A stretch of DNA of 64,000 nucleotides from Volutella citrinella. Lineage: Eukaryota > Ascomycota > Sordariomycetes > Hypocreales > Nectriaceae. The notes under the pieces were generated by a model. That model was not told the DNA's origin. It saw only the letters and a list, made by a program, of their open reading frames with translations, and did no database searches. Both the position numbers and the translations under genes were made by a program. The DNA lies in contig JAWZSP010000009.1 in NCBI GenBank assembly GCA_034401135.1, positions 310,001 to 374,000 on the forward strand. The letters are read 5' to 3'. Shown piece by piece: positions 11,433 through 21,006 of the stretch (the first letter of the stretch is position 1; every line of letters starts with the position of its first letter).

Positions 11433-12714
11433 CTAGACTGAGCATGAGGCACTAGACATGCGATTCTCCGTATTTCTTGGGGACTTGGACCCTCCCGCGC
11501 TGCTGGCGCCACTGCTGGCACCACTGCTGACACCGCTGTTGGTGGAGATCCGGCGCCATTTCTTTTCCCCAAAGTAGGGACCGAGACAGGGCAAACTCGC
11601 AATGACTAGCCCAATGTAAATATCGAGTGCACCCCAGAGACCTATGAGGCAGTCCGTCAGCTTGTTATCAGGAAAAGTCTGCAGCCTTTGCACGTACCAA
11701 GTAGACTCATCGAAAGATCGTGGCCCAGCCTAGCATAATGGATCGCAAGATACTTGACAATAGACAGTATAATGTTTGCAGTGGCGAGGAAGTAAATAAA
11801 ATAAACCCCGAGCTTCATGGATCCCCGCAGATTCAGCTCGGATAGAATGAACCAAGGCAGGATGAACACTGTAGAATCTTTCAGTTCTGGCCAAGATTGA
11901 AGATTGATCCCTTGTCAACTTACGCAAAATGTTGCCAGAAAATTGGAGAGACCAGAGCACGGTGAACTGCCGTTGTAGCATGTCGGCGTCACACGCATCC
12001 ACTGGATCCAGAGACCTGCACGGGATGTGAGCAAAAAGTCGAGGACGCTGTCGGAAGATGACTTTGTTGGACTGACCATTGTCGGCGTAGAGGTAAGCAT
12101 GTCAAGAACAAGCACAGAATGCTGACGCAGTATGAGACGGCAGTGATGCCAACCACAACCCAAAGCATGATACGACGCTTGCGCATGAAGACGGGGAAGA
12201 TTTGCAGGTAGATGGACAACAGCGCCGCTTTGCATAGGTATAGCGTCGTGACGATCGGCACACCGCTGAGGGTGAAGACCTGCAGAGTGTAAGCTTGATC
12301 CTTGTCGCCTGGGCAGGATGAGGAGTTTGGGCACCAGAAATCTGGTACAGCATGACTAGATTGATCAGCGGATAACATACCTTGAGAACGTATGCAACCT
12401 CCTCCGGGCTGCCGTTGAATCCTTGCAGCGTCCAATCCACCTGGGGATCATATGCACCGGTCTTGACGATGAGAATATCGGTCACCATGCCTCCAATTGC
12501 GCTGAACCATGCTGCGATGATCAAATAATCGCTCACAATGGGCCACCGCTTCTGCAGATGGAATCTGAGGTACAGCGTTGCACCAATGGCCACGGCAGAT
12601 ATGGCGATCAGGACGCTTTCGGAGCACTGAACAGACAGTGTCAGTCACTTTCGGCCACAACAGAGGTAGAGGCGTTCTAACCACAATGGCGACGGGTCCC
12701 GGATTGCCCCCCAT
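11433..12714 (-). CDS. Fungal rhodopsin-fold integral membrane protein
   Basis: Seven-helix membrane protein of the large fungal rhodopsin-domain family, whose best-known member is Pth11. Six exons (12714-12682, 12626-12381, 12279-12077, 12015-11924, 11868-11698, 11641-11433) give 317 residues. Family hallmarks are the DYLIIAAWF loop, a helix-rich core (KAALLSIYLQIFP, WVVVGITAVSYCVSILCL), an ALDIYIGLVIASLPCLGP segment near the end, and a Ser/Gly-rich cytoplasmic tail (SSGASSGASSAGGS). There is no extracellular CFEM domain, so it is not a canonical Pth11-type receptor. The function of such proteins is largely unknown. A second member is at 59368-60640. Confidence 0.8.
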
Positions 12715-14268
12715 GGCGAGATAAAGAGCTTGGGGTGGTCGTGCAGTAGCTGTATCGATCAGAAGCGAACCGCAATGTACCGAGGCAAGACGGCGCAAGC
12801 TGTATTGGGCTGATGGTAAGGGCAGGCAGTGTATCCCAACGGTTTAACCGTCCAGTCTCAACCCGCGAGCCGGATCGAAATATCGCCGGCCATCTTATAG
12901 CAGTTTTGGCATTTGTCGACAAGCTTTGTGGCGTTGAATAGAATAATCGCGAAGCTCCATAGAGTTCGCAACCTTGACGAAATGCGGAACGCGGGCAGCC
13001 CATTAGTCTCGGCCCAGCATTCCAAGACACATGCCAGTGTCCTTGGCAGCTTGTTCAAACTTGGTTATCGTACCGCGTTAGGGAAGCTCCGGAATATTTT
13101 ACCACTGGCTTGGCAGTCTGTGAGTAGATCAATGTCCGCTTTGGGAGCCGATGAGGCGATTCCAACTGCCTCGAGCGTGCATACCGTTGCCAAGATTGCG
13201 GGGGCTTTCTTATAGTTCATCTGCCACGGAGCTCATTTTCGTCTTGGAGCTCAGCTATGAGCCTCGAAAAGGAAAAGTTGAGTCGAGATTCCCAAGTGGC
13301 GCAGTTCTAGCCAACCAGGCAGTCAGCTCCCATTTGCACCATCGTCGATGCTGTCTTGCTTTCCAGGCCATGTGGGTTGATGACGGCATTCGGGCAGGTT
13401 TGGTCAGCCTAGCTATCATCATCGAATGTAGGATTGTTACCACCTGATCTCGCCGTTAAGTGGATTCCTTTGATTCATACACAGCACTCAAACCACAGGG
13501 CTGAGGCTGGGCTTCTGATGAGCCACCAACGACGCGGGCGGGTCCACCCCAGAGACATCGACCCGACCACCATCTTGCCATAGACTTTGACGGCGACGAG
13601 CCCATGGTGGACACCTCCCGGTGCGTAGTGGAGTCAGGAAGAGGGCGCATTAGAGACGCCGAATCGACGATAGGCTGACGAGGTTGCCCCTTGGCAGTTG
13701 TTGATGTCCAGGGCGCCGAAATGACATTCATGCTGACCGACCCATCTGCTGGGTCAGGTTTCCGGGTCGATACCTCTGAAGCATTTCAGGGCCCTTGCTG
13801 ACTCCCCAGATATAAGCCTCCTCTAGATAATTAATTGCTAATAGAGCAGAGGAATATTTGCTATTAATTGCGCAGAAGAAGCGTTTGAAATCAGTGCCTC
13901 TGATACGGCACTCGCCAGCAAGGCTGTACACACAGTCGAGTTGTCATCGCTGCTCCTTCGTTTCATTGATGACGCCAGCGACGGCAAGCCCATTCCTCTT
14001 TCAGCAGGGCCGAGCTGTGTTGTCGGTATCTCGGGTTCGGCATGATGAGGTCCTGTTATATTCAATGGTACGCTCAGCTCTGTGTCTGTTCTCGTGTGAT
14101 TTGGTAGCGACAAAGGAGAAGAATTGGCCTGGCGCTGCGGTCCGATCTTGATCCTTTCAGTGTGCTTTCAGCACTGGAGCCTGGGAGATATGCAGGTCGA
14201 AATCATCATGAAATTCATTCGGGAGGATGGAACATCATATGGTATGAATTGAACTGAAGCACTACGGT
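12715..14268. other. Intergenic, no supported gene
   Basis: Promoter of the rhodopsin-fold gene at the left end. Open frames of 60-100 codons occur on both strands but show no family features, splice structure or signal peptides that I can support. Confidence 0.5.
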
Positions 14269-14806
14269 TCAAACCGATTCTTTATGAAGCTCGCCTAATA
14301 GCTCCTTCGCAACTCCAACTATTAACTCAAGAGGAGGTTCTCCCTCCGGAAGATCACGTGGATACATGTCCATTGTCGACTTCAACCAAACACACCCTCC
14401 CGGGGTGAAACTGCCCAACCTGTCCTTGACTGCAATCCTGATAGCCTCGTAGTCCTCGGGAGAGATACCTCCACCCACGAGGATAGCCTTTGGGAATGGC
14501 CGCTCCTCTCCATCTTTTCGCGTCAAATTGGTCCCGATATTGGAGATCAGCTGGACATTTAGAGAGCCGGAAAGGAGTTGCGGAATCTCATCGATGGCAG
14601 GGCCTACTTCGAGGCAAGTGTGGACAACTGGGACTTCTGATCAGCTTGTGAACAAACAGAGGAAGAAGACAAGACGTCTTCACAATACACTCACCGTCAT
14701 AATCTGGCTTGAGGGAATTCACAAGATGAATCATAACATCCGCCCCCCGACCGACCACAACGACGGGAAGACCGCCCTCAGATATATTGTGATGCTTCTC
14801 TGCCAT
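14269..14806 (-). CDS. Small conserved fungal protein of unknown function
   Basis: Two exons (14806-14695, 14636-14269) give 159 residues. The start is the ATG of MAEKHHNISEGG. A predicted beta strand, LPVVVVGRGADVM, opens the protein, and splicing yields DYDEVPVVHTCLEVGPA. A second strand/turn, PKAILVGGGISPEDYEAIR, follows, and the C-terminus has PPLELIVGVAKELLGEL. The two hydrophobic strand-Gly motifs resemble a nucleotide-binding-like alpha/beta fold. I recall similar 150-180 residue proteins scattered in ascomycete genomes, named only as hypothetical. No function is assigned. It lies alone between a gene-poor tract and the promoter of the amidohydrolase. Confidence 0.65.
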
Positions 14807-15436
14807 TGCTGGGAGCACTTGGACGAACGGGAGCCGATTTGTGTGCAATTGAAAGAAGGGGAATTATAGGAGATAGGTCGTATTTATAGTTTTTAGGGTT
14901 GCATTGGTTTCGAGCGAGAAAGTTTAGCTACAAGTTATCCTGGTGGAATAGATGCGACCTGACCCTACCAGTTTGCTGTAAACCTAGCGAAAGACATCAC
15001 AGGCGTCCCAGCAAGCCTATCAAGCACTGCCACATTTCTTCACGGGTCACAGCGTGGGTGCCCAGATGCGCCGGGAGCGTCTAGTGTACAAATCGATCAT
15101 GTGTTTAGTGGTAAGGGACCAGGGTGGTTTCGGTAGGCTGTCGCAATTGAAGATCGTCTCCATTCCAGGCAAGTGCCGTTGGCATAAGCGAAGAGTCTCG
15201 GATGTCCGGTTTCCGACTTGCGAGTGGTGTTCGGCATTTGTTTGATGTCCGTCCGCCGCTAGCTTACAAATGATATTCGGCATTGTTTGATGTCCGTACC
15301 CCGGGCTTCATACGTTGCGAAGCCGCGTCACCTTTTTAATTTTCCATTGCGTATCAATAAAAACACAGCTTGCATTTAGACCTAGTTTAGACCTTGACAA
15401 CGCAACACTCGTTCTATCCAGTAAGCAGTCTGCAAT
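14807..15436 (+). promoter_or_regulatory. Amidohydrolase promoter with three GATGTCCG sites
   Basis: Shared upstream region of the small minus-strand gene and the amidohydrolase. GATGTCCG occurs at 15201, 15244 and 15289, spaced 43 and 45 bases. The last two sit in a longer direct repeat (TTCGGCATT(T)GTTTGATGTCCGT). The regular spacing of about four helical turns suggests protein-binding sites. Confidence 0.4.
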
Positions 15437-17005
15437 ATGAGCGTAGCTGACAGTTCCATTCTGTTGAGGAACGGCCTCCTTCTTTTACATGACTCTGACG
15501 GCCATGTCCGCCCTCGCCGTTCGGATGTCCTCATTGAAGGAGAGAGAATTGCCAAAATCGAAGAAAATATTGAGATATCGGCAGAGATTGTCAAAGTTAT
15601 TGACTGTGAGGGTAAGATTGTTTCGCCTGGGTTCATCAGCACTCACCAGCACGTGTGGCAGACGCAGCTAAAGGGCAAACACGCCAACCACACTTTGATC
15701 GAGTACCTCGGCCTCATAGCACTCAGCGGAGACTTTTACTCTGTCGAAGATGCCTTTTGGGGCGAACTGAGTGGTGCGCTAGAGGCTATTGATGGTGGAA
15801 TCACGACCGTCGTAGACCACGCCCATCTCAGTGGCCATGCAGATCATCGTGAGTTGCCGTCGAAATACGTCGACAAATACATTGGGAGTCTTTCAGAAAC
15901 GCTAATGGCAATAGCACGAGCGATGCTTCAGGCGCTAGACTCTTCAGGTATCAGAGCTGTATTTTGCTATTGTGTGCCTAGATCGGTGCCGAGTAGGAAT
16001 CCCGTCAAAATCGTGGACGATTATCTGTCCCCTACGGTTCTTGATTCGTGGAAGTCGTTAGGATCTCTCACGGCGGCCACAGGCGGGAGAATACAACTCG
16101 GATTTTCAGCTGACAACATGTACCTCCCACCGGAGGAACTGACGAAACTGTTCAGCGAGTTACGGGCTGCCGGTGCGAAAATCATCACCGCACATGGAAC
16201 TTCGGGAATACCCTTCAGAAACGCGCCGTCAGTTCTCCAAATTTTGGACCAAAACGGTCTTCTCGGTCCCGACGTCCTTGTTTCACATGCCACATTTCCC
16301 AAGGAGACGGACGCACAAGCACTGAAACACCACAATGCCTTCTTGTCCACCACACCAAATACGGAACTTCAGATGGGAACGCCCCCTTTGGCTCTTCGTT
16401 CAGAGTTTGAGAAAAACTCCAGCCTAGGTCTTGACTGTCATAGCTGGGGTGCCAGTTTCATGCCTGACCAAATGAGGATGTTGCTTCAACACGCCCGAAA
16501 CGAGCGAGCCTCAGAATTACGAGATAGCGGCAAGTGGAGCCGGCACACGGGATTCTCACCCGAACAGGTTTTCAATCTGGGAACTATTTCCGGCGCCAAG
16601 GCGATGGGAATGGTCGGCGAAATTGGCCAAATTGTTGTAGGAGCGAAAGCAGACTTGGTCATTTTCAGTACTACAAGTCCGACAATGCTCGCCGCCGCCG
16701 AGGAAGATCCAGTTGCCGCCATCGTCCTTCACTCAAGCGTCAGGGACGTTGAGACAGTCGTTTTGAACGGGGTGGTCAGAAAAGACGGAGGAAATCTGCT
16801 TCCAGTTGCTGTGAAGAATGGCGTACCGGGTCCTGACGACCTGGGTCTAGAGGGTGAATCCTTGCATTGGGATGCGATCGCCAAAGCTGTTCTCAAGAGC
16901 CGCCAGCGAATTGTGCAGAAATATGACGGGATTCATCAGAGTTCGGTCGAGAATGACCTGATGGCTGGGTTTTACATGAATGTCGAGGCTCTTCTGGAAA
17001 AATGA
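15437..17005 (+). CDS. Amidohydrolase-superfamily deaminase/hydrolase
   Basis: Intronless 522-residue metal-dependent hydrolase of the cytosine-deaminase / S-adenosylhomocysteine-deaminase / chlorohydrolase type. The first metal pair is H70xH72 in FISTHQHVWQ. Later ligands fit VSHATFP and the acidic LGLDCHSWGASF. The C-terminal beta-sandwich segment GQIVVGAKADLVIFS returns to the N-terminal composite domain, as in this superfamily. The length is slightly above the usual 450-480. The ATG at 15437 precedes SSILLRNGLLLLHD, the normal first beta strand, so the start is well supported. The substrate is unknown. Lack of introns in an otherwise intron-rich window is compatible with acquisition from bacteria, but the sequence alone does not prove this. 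Confidence 0.88.
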   Translation: MSVADSSILLRNGLLLLHDSDGHVRPRRSDVLIEGERIAKIEENIEISAEIVKVIDCEGKIVSPGFISTHQHVWQTQLKGKHANHTLIEYLGLIALSGDFYSVEDAFWGELSGALEAIDGGITTVVDHAHLSGHADHRELPSKYVDKYIGSLSETLMAIARAMLQALDSSGIRAVFCYCVPRSVPSRNPVKIVDDYLSPTVLDSWKSLGSLTAATGGRIQLGFSADNMYLPPEELTKLFSELRAAGAKIITAHGTSGIPFRNAPSVLQILDQNGLLGPDVLVSHATFPKETDAQALKHHNAFLSTTPNTELQMGTPPLALRSEFEKNSSLGLDCHSWGASFMPDQMRMLLQHARNERASELRDSGKWSRHTGFSPEQVFNLGTISGAKAMGMVGEIGQIVVGAKADLVIFSTTSPTMLAAAEEDPVAAIVLHSSVRDVETVVLNGVVRKDGGNLLPVAVKNGVPGPDDLGLEGESLHWDAIAKAVLKSRQRIVQKYDGIHQSSVENDLMAGFYMNVEALLEK

Positions 17006-17831
17006 GCCCCAAGTGTCGAGCTCATATTCGACAGGGCCATATTTACCTACCAAATATCAATCAAGAAGAACTATCTGTTTCGGTATCAAAATAGTAGAAG
17101 ACTGGCCGATCGCATCGCCACTGATGGGTTTTCGGCGTGGAGGTGAAAACGAATGGTATGAGGCAAGGTGCACGGTCTACTGGTCGAGGATGGTCACTCT
17201 AGCGCCGTGCGCAAGCCACCGACGAGGCAAAGAGCAGCACTATGCAACACGACCATCGTAGAGCGAACGAACGAGGAAGAAAGCAGCGTCGCGACCCACG
17301 TCAACGTACAGCGCCCTGTTTTAGCAGCGCATCATGGTGGAAAGCGTCCGTCAACGACCAGACGTCCTCCGGGGCTAGTGGCTTTAGGCGTCACAGCTTA
17401 AGGTAAGCGATGGGAGAAGCAACCGGGATTTCCCGCTTTTCCCCAGCAGCAGCCACCATTTATCGGCGCCATCGCGGACAACGTATTCCCCGAGGTCGTG
17501 TGCTGATGGTCACGGCAGCGACAGCTTGACAATCCCAGCATGGACGTTACCTCTTTTGCGAGTGTCGGGGCCCGCCTGTGTTCGAGACCGTCATAGCCCC
17601 CCATACTAGCCCGACGCTACTCTTCACGGTTGTACAACCGTTGATTCACATTCTCAGAAGCAAGAAGAAATATTCCAGGCAGCCATGCTCCCTGCCAGTC
17701 GGACCAGTGTTACTCCACTGGGTCGTGAATATTTATACCCATGGATGCCTTGTGTGTTTCTTCACGACGATCAATAAATCATTCCTGGACAAAAACAGTC
17801 CAATCTCGTTCTGACACAGGCACGATCAACA
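17006..17831. other. Intergenic upstream of the histone-fold-like gene
   Basis: No supported gene. A TATA-like TATTTATA lies at about 17731-17738, roughly 95 bases before the ATG at 17832. Confidence 0.5.
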
Positions 17832-19333
17832 ATGCCACCAATTGTCCACTCATCCTTCTCCGTATCTTCGGGCCATCTCTGCTATGGCGCCTTGCACAAC
17901 ATCCGACAGGGTGCCGAGTCAACCCTGGAATCCTTTCCCGCTGCTCGCCCACTCACGGGAGGCACGGTAGTCGCACACTCGCTGCAATATAATATTGCAG
18001 CGAAGAACGGAAAATGGAACGCATTTCAGCTCCTTAGCGCCGGGGCAGGAGACAGGGTCGTCGCTTGGTTTGTGGCCCATGAAGACGTCGACCCGCAGCA
18101 CGAGGTTGACAGGCTGCTTCGAGTCTCCGGCTCGCCCTACGAACCCGATAGTGGGAGCCGCGTGAATGATGATAAGACTTACGCAGAAGGCGTATTTGTC
18201 ATTAATCGCTATGATTGGGGCTACTACGACTCCCGTTTCTTCGATGAGGTGGGTGAGGGTGTGCCCGAGGGCGACAATGACTTCCTGGCCAACAGCAACT
18301 CATTGGGCCTCATCGACCTCTCCGATGCGCAGCGCGGCGTCCTGGAGTGGAAGCAGAAACGCCCCAGCGAGCGAGGCACTGGCCTAAGTGGCATGTGGCT
18401 CCATATCCCCGACAGCGAGTACATGTTTGGCCGCTTTGGAATCGACAAGAACCACTCCTCAGCGCACTCGTTCCTCTTCTTCTCCTCGTATACTGACTTT
18501 ACGCAAACAACATTCAAGGGCCTTTCCCAGACCTTGAGGAAGTACGAAACGCCGCAGGAGAGGTTTGATCGCCGATTGGATGAAGGTTTCGACTTTACCG
18601 GGATTCAGGCGATGAATGACATGTCAAAACAGTCATCGGAAACTGGAGTCGTTTCGATATGGCCACCCCCTTCCCCGCTGTCTGACCGAGTCGGGCCATT
18701 TGACTCCAATGATTATGTATTCAGGCAGGAAGACCTGGACGCTCTGCGTCTTCACCGACACAGCGCAAGCAAGCAACAGGGTGCTCAAGACGCTGGTGGC
18801 GCCCCACGATTCGGAGCCGGACAAATCCATGAGTTTGCCGAGCCCCTGAAACAGCAAATACTGGAACTCGTCAATGAGATGGCCCTCAGCTACATTGAAA
18901 CATCCGTTGCTAGCCGTGCAGACCTCGGAAACGCCGCACAAATTGCCGAGACACTGTTCCCCAATCACGCCACGACTGACAAACGGCTTCATCTGGACGT
19001 CCTCTGTCATTCCTTCTTCGTGGATCAAGCAAAGAACCCATCCAAGGTCTTGAGATGCCAGCCATCAACTCTCGGGTTTGGAGCTTTCTCGATTCTCGCT
19101 CTAAGAGCAAAACGGCGCCGATACCAGACAATGTCGTTGAGGGCATCTGCAGATCGTTGGCTTACGTTTTCACCGAGATCTTCGAAATGGCCAATAACAT
19201 GGCTACTGACGAAGATCACAACAAGATGGTCACTAGCGATGTTCGCTTGAGCGTCTACTTGGACCGTGACCTCTTCAACCTGTTCAAGTTCTCCAAGGTA
19301 TTCTGGGAAGGGAACGATGTATCGCTGTCATGA
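17832..19333 (+). CDS. Unrecognised protein with H2A-like histone-fold C-terminus; apparent frameshift
   Basis: From the ATG at 17832 one frame runs 472 codons and stops at 19250. The coherent C-terminus lies in another frame, from about 19052 to the stop at 19333. Joining them needs a -1 shift (one missing base) near TCTTGAGATG at 19048-19057; no intron of normal size fits. I do not recognise the first 400 residues: no signal peptide, no membrane helix, and a soluble acidic protein with Trp/Tyr-rich stretches (NRYDWGYYDSRFFDE). The last 90 residues follow the histone H2A order: SRVWSFLDS as helix 1, SLAYVFTEIFEMANNMATD as the long helix 2 (compare TAEILELAGNAARD in H2A), then VTSDVRLSVYLDRDLFNLF as loop 2 and helix 3. 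The similarity is by eye. It could be an assembly or sequencing indel, a young pseudogene, or two products. Confidence 0.55.
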
Positions 19334-19574
19334 ATCCATTTTCCTTCTAGAACGATATATCGGATTCGGGCGTCATCACAGTTTGGTCACTTAGGTCATT
19401 GAGAAGATGCAGATAATGGAGCCAATGCCATCGAAGTAGCTTGTGTTGGTATTTTAAATACTTGGTTTAAATTTATTTACAATGAAGTGCTGACATCGAT
19501 ATTTCGCTTGGGCTCCAGAGCAAGGACCCAAGACTGGGCCAGCCCAGTATGTTTCATGATGGGTCAATGCTCGC

Positions 19575-21006
19575 TTAAGCCTCGCACTCATCATCGCCGG
19601 TAGTGGGAGCAGTAGTGGGAGCAGCAACGGGCTCCTCGGTGTCGGCATCACAGGCATCGTCTTCAGCGCCGGCTCCGGCAGTAGGAGCAGCAGTAGGAGC
19701 AGCAACAGGCTCCTCGGTGTCGGCATCACAAGAGTCATCTTCAGCAGCAGCGCCGGAGCTAGGGGCAGCAGTAGGAGCGGCAACAGGGGCCTCAGTCTCG
19801 GCGTCGCAAGCATCATCTTCGTCGCCAGCGCCGGCAGAGGGAGCAGCAGTGGGGGCAGCAACGGGCTCCTCGGTCTCGGCGTCGCAAGAATCGTCCTCCT
19901 CGCCAGTGCCAGCAGAAGGAGCAGCAGCAGGGGCGGTTGTGGCGGGAGCCTTGACGGTAGCGAAGGTGGTGGGGACCGCGGCGACAGCAGAGGTGGCAGC
20001 ATCACCGCCGGAGCCGGAGCCAGAGCCGGAACCACCGGTGGGAGCAGCAGCAGGGGCGGAAGTGGCAGCAGCAGGGGCAGTGGTGGCAGCGGGAGGCTTC
20101 TCAGAGACAGCGGGAGCATTGCCGCCGGAGCCGGAGCCGCCGCCGGAAGAGGCACCACCGCCGTAGACAGCAGGTCCGGGAATTGTGTATCCGGTCATGG
20201 GCTGGTGGATGTTGACGAGGATTCCGGGGTCAGTGGGAGTGTAAGCACCGGGGAACAGGACGGTCTCGGGCTCGGCGGAGCCTCCACCGGTGACGGAGAG
20301 CTGGTAGCAAGTCACGTAGGGCTGAGCGCCGCCCTCGCTGCCAGAAGCGTGCAGGGCAATGGCCTCAGCACGGAGGAGGTAGTCGCCGGAAGCAATGTCG
20401 GCCGGGATGACAACGTCGACCTTGCCACAGTTGGTGTTCATCGTCTTGGTGCCCCAGAAGTCTTCGTCGCCCTGAGTTCCGGAGGGGTTCTTCTTCCAGC
20501 CGTCCTCGTAGATCTTGAACCAGCCCGAGGAGCCGTCGGCGGTGGCTGAGTCGCTGACCTTGGACATGTAGACGATGACGGGACCCCAGTGGGCGCCTCC
20601 GATGGCCTCGTTCTTGCAGTTGCGGTCGTTGGGTTGCTATTCGAAAAGCTCGGTTAGAATCCAAGGTGACCCAACAAAGGACCGAGAAGACTCCTGTCTA
20701 CATACCTGGTGCATCTCAACGGTCACGTTGAGACCAGCAGCGACGCTGCACTTGCTTGCAACGGGCTTGACACCAGCATTGCATCGAATGTCGTTGCCGG
20801 TGACGCTCGTGATGGGGCTGTTGGTGAGGGGAAGACGGGCACAAGTGGTACCGTATTCGGAGTCAGCAAAATCTAGCAAAAATAACGTTCGTCAAGGGAA
20901 GACATATCTGATCCTGGCCATCAACCCAGAGCTGCTGGAAGGTCGCGTGAGCGGCAGCCTGCTGCGCGATCAGGGCGGGCAAAAGAGCGAAAAAGGAGGA
21001 CTTCAT
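19575..21006 (-). CDS. Secreted AA9 lytic polysaccharide monooxygenase with Cys/acidic repeat tail
   Basis: Extracellular copper oxygenase cleaving cellulose or related glucans. The signal peptide ends ...IAQQAAA, leaving His20 as N-terminal copper ligand (HATFQQLWVD). The second ligand is in GGAHWGPVIVYMSKV and the axial Tyr in QPYVTCYQLSV. CARLPLTNSPIT, SGWFKIYEDGW and ILVNIHQPMTGYTIPGPAVY are classic AA9 segments. Exon 2 is 20872-20706 and exon 3 is 20636-19575. The exon 1 end is uncertain: a GT donor at 20903 leaves a 31-base intron, a GC donor at 20918 a 46-base one, and both keep frame. The product is about 440 residues. Instead of a CBM1 it has a Gly/Ser/Ala/Pro-rich linker and four 26-residue repeats containing (E/D)DD(S/A)CDA(E/D)TE, then GDDECEA at the end. 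Confidence 0.92.
19600..19925 (-). repeat. Four in-frame 78-bp tandem repeats in the AA9 tail
   Basis: The same block recurs at 19634, 19712, 19790 and 19868, an exact 78-base (26-codon) period. Each unit encodes one Cys within an acidic cluster plus an EPVAAPTAAP-type linker. The preserved frame and Cys indicate selection on the protein rather than a neutral minisatellite. Confidence 0.85.

Noticed and set aside
11433..12714. Calling the rhodopsin-fold protein a Pth11 receptor
   Set aside because: It has the seven-helix domain but no N-terminal CFEM cysteine domain, so only the broader family is supported.
391..15000. Secondary-metabolite gene cluster around the P450
   Set aside because: No polyketide synthase, peptide synthetase, terpene cyclase or prenyltransferase is present; a P450 and a regulator alone are not enough.
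15437..17005. Recent bacterial transfer of the amidohydrolase
   Set aside because: Intronless structure is suggestive, but codon use looks like the neighbours and related genes are common in fungi; not provable from one window.
19603..20166. 187-codon Ala/Ser/Val repeat frame opposite the AA9 tail
   Set aside because: Shadow of the 78-base repeats; the sense strand carries an unmistakable AA9 domain.
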